A stretch of DNA of 34,854 nucleotides from assembly GCA_003427395.1 (NCBI GenBank), contig BFEA01000947.1:56664-91517 (forward strand), given 5' to 3'. A program made the translations under genes and the position numbers. The stretch comes from Chara braunii (taxonomy: Eukaryota; Streptophyta; Charophyceae; Charales; Characeae). Positions within the stretch are counted from its first letter, which is position 1. Each line of letters opens with the position of its first letter. This document shows positions 31,381-34,854 of this stretch, piece after piece. Under the pieces are notes generated by a model, which was not told the DNA's origin, searched no databases, and saw only the letters and a list, made by a program, of their open reading frames with translations.

Positions 31381-32181
31381 CTCCTGTGGAGAGACAGTGC
31401 CCCTGCTTGCTTGATCGGCAAACACAGATCTGCATTTGTACTGCGATCACGCTTGAGCGACTGTTCAAAGAGGTGGTAGGCAGAGATGACAACTATTGAC
31501 GACCTCCTCGCTGGAGCCGACCTCAATGAGCACATGGTAAGTCAATTGTTACTTCCCTCATTGTGCTCTCCACATTACCCCCTCTTCCCTACCTTCTATA
31601 TTCCTCCCGACTTTTGCTCCAACAGAAAAATTCCCATGAGAAATGAAAGTTGAAAAAACATTCCATAAAAAAAAAAGTCTTCATATTTATAAATTATCAT
31701 TCCAATGTTTGTCCAATTATAAAATTTCCAATTTAATTTGATAAGTTCCCGTCTAAATATGAGCTTTCCCTTCCAACTACATCTATTTGTTCAAGATGGA
31801 ATGAAAGTCTGAATGAGTTTATGAAATATTTTAATTAGACTTTCATTCTACAACAACAAATATTGTCTAATTTAGATTGGATCAACCTATTTATGACTGT
31901 AAATCCTTACTTAGAATGACGGTCCAATTAAAATATTTCATGAACTCATCCAGATTTTCATTCCATCTCTAGCATGCAGTTCAAATAAGAAGGGATACCC
32001 CATTCTTGGAAGGAAAGTTTTCAAGTAAGACGAAAATTTTTAAAATTGGAATGACATTTTTTAAGATGGAATGAAAATTTAAAATTTAGAATGTAATTTT
32101 ACTCTAGAATGATTATTTAATTCTGGGAAATTTTTCTGTTGTCAGGGAGCCAGAGGCATATCACCCTCTGATGAGCCGTGA
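31381..32181 (+). pseudogene. Putative captured gene fragment with a spliced-looking intron
   Basis: ATG at 31486 opens 17 codons (MTTIDDLLAGADLNEHM) ending exactly at a strong splice donor, ATG|GTAAGT (31537-31542). A pyrimidine-rich tract follows (CTCTTCCCTACCTTC..., about 31581-31619), then the MITE at 31620-32141. Immediately after the MITE and its TC duplication comes AG|GGAGCC (AG at 32144-32145). Without the MITE the intron ends TTTTGCTCAG, a good acceptor. Exon 2 stays in frame for 11 codons (GARGISPSDEP) to TGA at 32179. I do not recognise the protein. Capture by the Mutator-like element (Pack-MULE) is inference from location and exon-intron structure. Confidence 0.4.
31620..32141 (+). 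mobile_element. MITE family A, copy 3 (522 bp)
   Basis: Starts CAACAGAAAAATTCCCATG and ends ...GGGAAATTTTTCTGTTG. It is flanked by TC at 31618-31619 and 32142-32143. Full length and in inverted orientation relative to copy 1. It contains a subterminal inverted repeat: GATGGAATGAAAGTCTGAAT near 31796 pairs with a counterpart ending near 31967. It sits 2 bp upstream of what looks like an intron's AG acceptor. Confidence 0.9.
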
Positions 32182-32470
32182 CGGTCGCAAGCAGCGAAAA
32201 GCGCTTTAGGGGATCCACCACCCCTCCTCCGCTGGCAATACTGCTAGTGATAAATGGCATTGTCCATCGTGCTCCCCCCTTCTCCCCTCTTCTACTCACT
32301 ACCTCCCCCTCAACTACCCCACCTCTCCCTCTCTCCCTCTCACCACTACTATGCTACCCTCATTGGAATGGCGGTCGCGACAATATGACGTCAAGGTACG
32401 TTTCCTACTCCCTTCAAATGGTCAGTAGCAAACCGGGGCATACGGGTTGCTATGGTTGCTTTTGCATACT
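32182..32470. other. Pyrimidine-rich interior of Mutator-like element
   Basis: C/T-rich sequence with a short G-poor stretch. ACGTCAAGGTACG near 32388-32400 could hold a further donor (AG|GTACG), but no protein-like frame supports an exon. Confidence 0.35.
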
Positions 32471-32473
32471 TAC

Positions 32474-32523
32474 TCACACACACACACACCCACGCACGCA
32501 CACACCCACACCCACCCGCGCAT

Positions 32524-32555
<32 letters not shown>

Positions 32556-32624
32556 CCGCACACGCACTCTCTCTCTCTCTCTCCGCTTTCTCTCTCGCTC
32601 TCCTCTCCAAGTCTCTCTCCGCTT

Positions 32625-32707
<83 letters not shown>

Positions 32708-32760
32708 TCAATCAATCAATCAAATCAATCAATCAATCAAATCAATCAATCAATCAATCA
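32474..32760. repeat. Compound (CA)n, (CT)n, (CA)n, (AATC)n microsatellite
   Basis: CA repeats at about 32474-32486 and 32526-32555, CT repeats at 32567-32643 with interruptions, CA again at 32644-32673, then about 20 AATC units with AAATC interruptions to 32760. All frames across it are low-complexity artefacts. Confidence 0.95.
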
Positions 32761-33173
32761 ACCCTTTTTTTCTTTATTTGTTTTAAATTTTTGCATCTTC
32801 ATTTTTTTTAAACACCTAGTTTCCCTACAATAAACCGAAGATCATTTCTAAAACAAATACAGCACAACTCAGGGACCGTATCCCTCATGATAAAAAATGC
32901 CAAAAACAAATTCCTGCTTTTCTTTTTATTTTGTTTTTAATATTTTGTTTAAATCGAATTTCGTTTTTCATTTTTTAAAATTCTTAAACGAAGTCAGATT
33001 CCAAAATAAAAAACATAGGATTGTAGGGTTTTCCAAGCCCTACACCCCTATATTATTTTATTTTTTTTTAACGTATTTTTAGGGGGGGAAAAAAAAAACC
33101 AGGCCGCGGACCGGGCCTCATCGGCTGGGGCCGCGGCCGAATTGCCTGCGGCCTAGGCCGCGGGTGTCACGTA
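32761..33173. other. Right terminal region of Mutator-like element
   Basis: AT-rich sequence to about 33090, then a 75-bp GC-rich palindromic stretch (GGCCGCGG, CCGCGGCC, GGCCTAGGCC) ending at the inverted-repeat terminus 33162-33173. No gene. Confidence 0.6.
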
Positions 33174-33183
33174 GGAATTAGCC

Positions 33184-33840
33184 GCAGCGGTACCGTATAA
33201 GAAAGCCCCAGTAGGGGGTACCTTGATTCAGACTGTCAGGCTGCCACAAGGCCCCACACCTTTGAAGTTAGCTGTAGTGGACTGTCGAACTATGGGATGG
33301 GCTATCGGCAAGGACATGGTTAATTTGAGCCAGCATTCTTCAAAGATTGTTACTTCATTTTTATGAGAGAAGGCAAAGAAACCTCCCTGTGACTCCCTCA
33401 TTCTGCGAAGACAGAAGAACGATCTCCACAAGTCAAATCAATTCCTTATTTCAACAGTTCAGAGGGCTTCCTCCCAGAAGCTAGCGAGCCTCCTTTGGAT
33501 TCAACTCTTCTCAGCAACAGCCTCTGCAGTCAACGTGGCACGAAATGGAATGTCATTGTCAGAAAAATGTGTAAGGTGTGGTTGGATATGGGAGAACGAT
33601 AGACACCTATGGCTAACGTGCCCGGCTTCTAGAAGAATATGGAGCTGGTTTCAACAGCACTGGGTACAGATTACGAAGGGGGAGTTCGAGTGGACGGATG
33701 AATGGATTGTTTCTGGAGTGCACTGCGCCGAGAATGAAAAAGAAATCCAATGGCTTTATGTTGCTCAATCAATCTGAGGGATCATCATGAAGACAATCTG
33801 TGATGATAGAAACAACCAACTCTTCCGGAGAGACTTCACT
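33184..33840 (+). pseudogene. LINE ORF2 C-terminal part with zf-RVT domain
   Basis: Continues the ORF2 frame broken at 29516 (AAVPYKKAPVGG...). Around 33565-33640 it carries the RT-associated zinc-binding motif, CVRCGWIWENDRHLWLTCPASRRIWSWF in outline: CX2C, then HLWLTC and a tryptophan-rich helix, typical of plant L1 ORF2 C-termini. A TGA at about 33389 and another at 33776 interrupt it. Its separation from the rest of ORF2 by 3.66 kb is explained by the Mutator-like insertion. Confidence 0.8.
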
Positions 33841-34291
33841 TCTTCAGGAGAGAATTCACTTCGGATGCAGCCATCAAAACCAAGATCACTCACCACATTC
33901 AGATCACAATAACCAGTGACTGGACCAGACGAAGACAAAGATCGACGAACAGGACATCAGCGAGGAGATGGCTACTGGAGTGGGGAAAGAACAAGAGCTT
34001 GTTGAAACTTGACGATAAAGATAGACTTTGTTTTTGTTCTTGGCTGCTTCCCCCCCTGGGGCATGGAAAGCGTTTTAGCCACCCCCCCTAGATGGGGTAA
34101 GGCCAGATATGTAGTAGCCACTTGGGGCATGTTAGGCCAATTTTTTGTTTTTGCGGGATCTGAAGTCCAGGGACACTGGACCCGGTTTCCAGAAGCCTAA
34201 ACTGGGTAATGGCCCCAGCTTTTACACCGGGTTGTTTGTGAGGGTTTTCTCGGCCCTCCGTGTTCTCTTGATATATATAACAGCTACTTTC

Positions 34292-34323
<32 letters not shown>
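33841..34323 (+). other. LINE 3' untranslated region and poly(A) tail
   Basis: Noncoding sequence with AT-rich TTGATATATATAACAG at 34267-34282, followed by a 29-base A run at 34295-34323, the normal terminus of an L1-type insertion. Confidence 0.7.
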
Positions 34324-34326
<3 letters not shown>

Positions 34327-34657
34327 AAAGAGAAAACTAGGGCGGAGTCAGGGTTAAGAGTACCAAAATGCATTTCGGACTAAGTTTCTGCAGTCCAGTG
34401 AGGCCCAAGTTTCAAATGCAGTTGAAACTCACGTGAGCAGAAAGAGCACTGAGGAGTTGGGAACTGCAGTCTTGTCAGCCACGTTGCATGGCCCAGCAGA
34501 GGCCCTGACACAGGACTGGCAGACCAAGATAAGCCTGTAGTGCAGGGTCTGCTTCAGGTCCGTGTCAGACTCTGAATTTTGAATGTATTTGGACCTTTAC
34601 CTGCACCACAGGGCAGCAGGCGTGGGCGCCAGCCCGGGGCCCCTCTGTCTGTCTGTC

Positions 34658-34713
<56 letters not shown>

Positions 34714-34854
34714 GGTACCTCCAGATGAATGTGGCGCAAGTAATGGTCGGATACGATTGAAATTCGCAGTCAGTCCGACTGTGAATTTTTACTGCGAATA
34801 TCGAATGTATCGGGACAACTACCCCTGCGTTACATGCATTCGAACTACTAGCTA
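34324..34854. other. Flanking DNA, no gene seen
   Basis: Average-GC sequence containing a (CTGT)n/(GT)n microsatellite at 34644-34709. No protein-like frame. It is the pre-insertion neighbour of the LINE. Confidence 0.5.
34644..34709. repeat. (CTGT)n(GT)n microsatellite
   Basis: Five CTGT units grading into about 24 GT units. Confidence 0.96.

Larger units (their letters stand above)
29517..33173. mobile_element. Mutator-like element, 3657 bp, non-autonomous, in LINE ORF2
   Basis: Flanked by the 10-bp direct repeat GGAATTAGCC (29507-29516 and 33174-33183). Termini are TATGTGGCACCC and, reverse-complemented, TACGTGACACCC. Inside both ends lie inverted counterparts of TGAT repeats (29726-29769 and 32673-32760), A/T-rich runs and CA repeats, so the inverted repeats may be long but degenerate. 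Removing the block and one target copy rejoins an open LINE frame (...LDSLAGLVELA then AAVPYKKAPVGG...), which confirms the site. No transposase motif is seen. It hosts two family A MITEs and a putative captured gene fragment. The 9-11 bp duplication class points to Mutator; the terminal sequence alone would not. Confidence 0.82.
23187..34323 (+). mobile_element. L1-like LINE, degenerate, with two nested insertions
   Basis: A 5' region (start uncertain, 23187-23748), ORF1 (23749-25020), ORF2 with EN, RT and zf-RVT parts, a 3' UTR and a 29-base A run ending at 34323 occur in the canonical non-LTR order. Two later insertions split ORF2: a foldback element at 27042-27608 and a Mutator-like element at 29517-33173. 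Removing both leaves about 6.9 kb, a normal plant L1 length. I could not identify the target-site duplication. Seven in-frame stops in ORF2 and four in ORF1 make it dead. Confidence 0.88.

Noticed and set aside
32178-32833. Long frames rich in His-Thr, Leu-Ser and Ile-Asn repeats
   Set aside because: Translations of CA, CT and AATC microsatellites.

Overview
This window looks like repeat-dense, probably heterochromatic nuclear DNA of a land plant. It holds no intact protein-coding gene and no tRNA or rRNA. The plant assignment rests on two things: an L1-type LINE whose ORF1 resembles the plant DUF4283/zinc-knuckle type and whose ORF2 ends in a plant-style zf-RVT zinc-binding domain, and LTR elements with plant Ty3/gypsy-like primer-binding sites. 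I cannot place it below streptophyte. Three short runs of N show it comes from a draft or clone assembly.

Layout. (1) 1-15948 is one large LTR retroelement read on the minus strand. Its LTRs are at 13110-15948 (2839 bp, TG...CA) and <1-3089 (cut by the window start). Between them are a primer-binding-site-like sequence, a long leader, and a decayed gag-like frame (9247 down to 6696, ending near a CCHC knuckle). About 3.6 kb where pol should be shows no recognisable pol. The left LTR carries a 522-bp MITE that is absent from the right LTR. Both LTRs contain an array of about a dozen small hairpins that share one loop sequence but have different, self-complementary stems. (2) 15949-23200 is AT-rich and packed with foldback elements and MITEs, a possible second LTR-element PBS, microsatellites, a 129-bp tandem duplication and a minus-strand fragment of a different (GIPMG-type) reverse transcriptase. 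(3) About 23200-34323 is an L1-like LINE on the plus strand ending in poly(A). Its ORF1 (23749-25020) keeps a single frame through four premature stops. Its ORF2 (about 25541-33840) has EN, RT and zf-RVT regions. ORF2 is split by a 567-bp foldback element at 27042-27608 with 6-bp target duplications, and by a 3657-bp Mutator-like element at 29517-33173 with 10-bp target duplications. (4) The Mutator-like element holds two more copies of the 522-bp MITE family, a G-depleted segment of about 0.9 kb, and what looks like a captured host-gene fragment with an intron.

Nothing here works as a pathway. The value of the window is its layered insertion history, which can be read from empty-site comparisons within the window: LINE, then Mutator-like element, then MITE; and LTR element, then MITE. 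Premature stops in the old coding frames are almost all TGA or TAG, as expected if methylated cytosines in CGA and CAG codons decayed to T.
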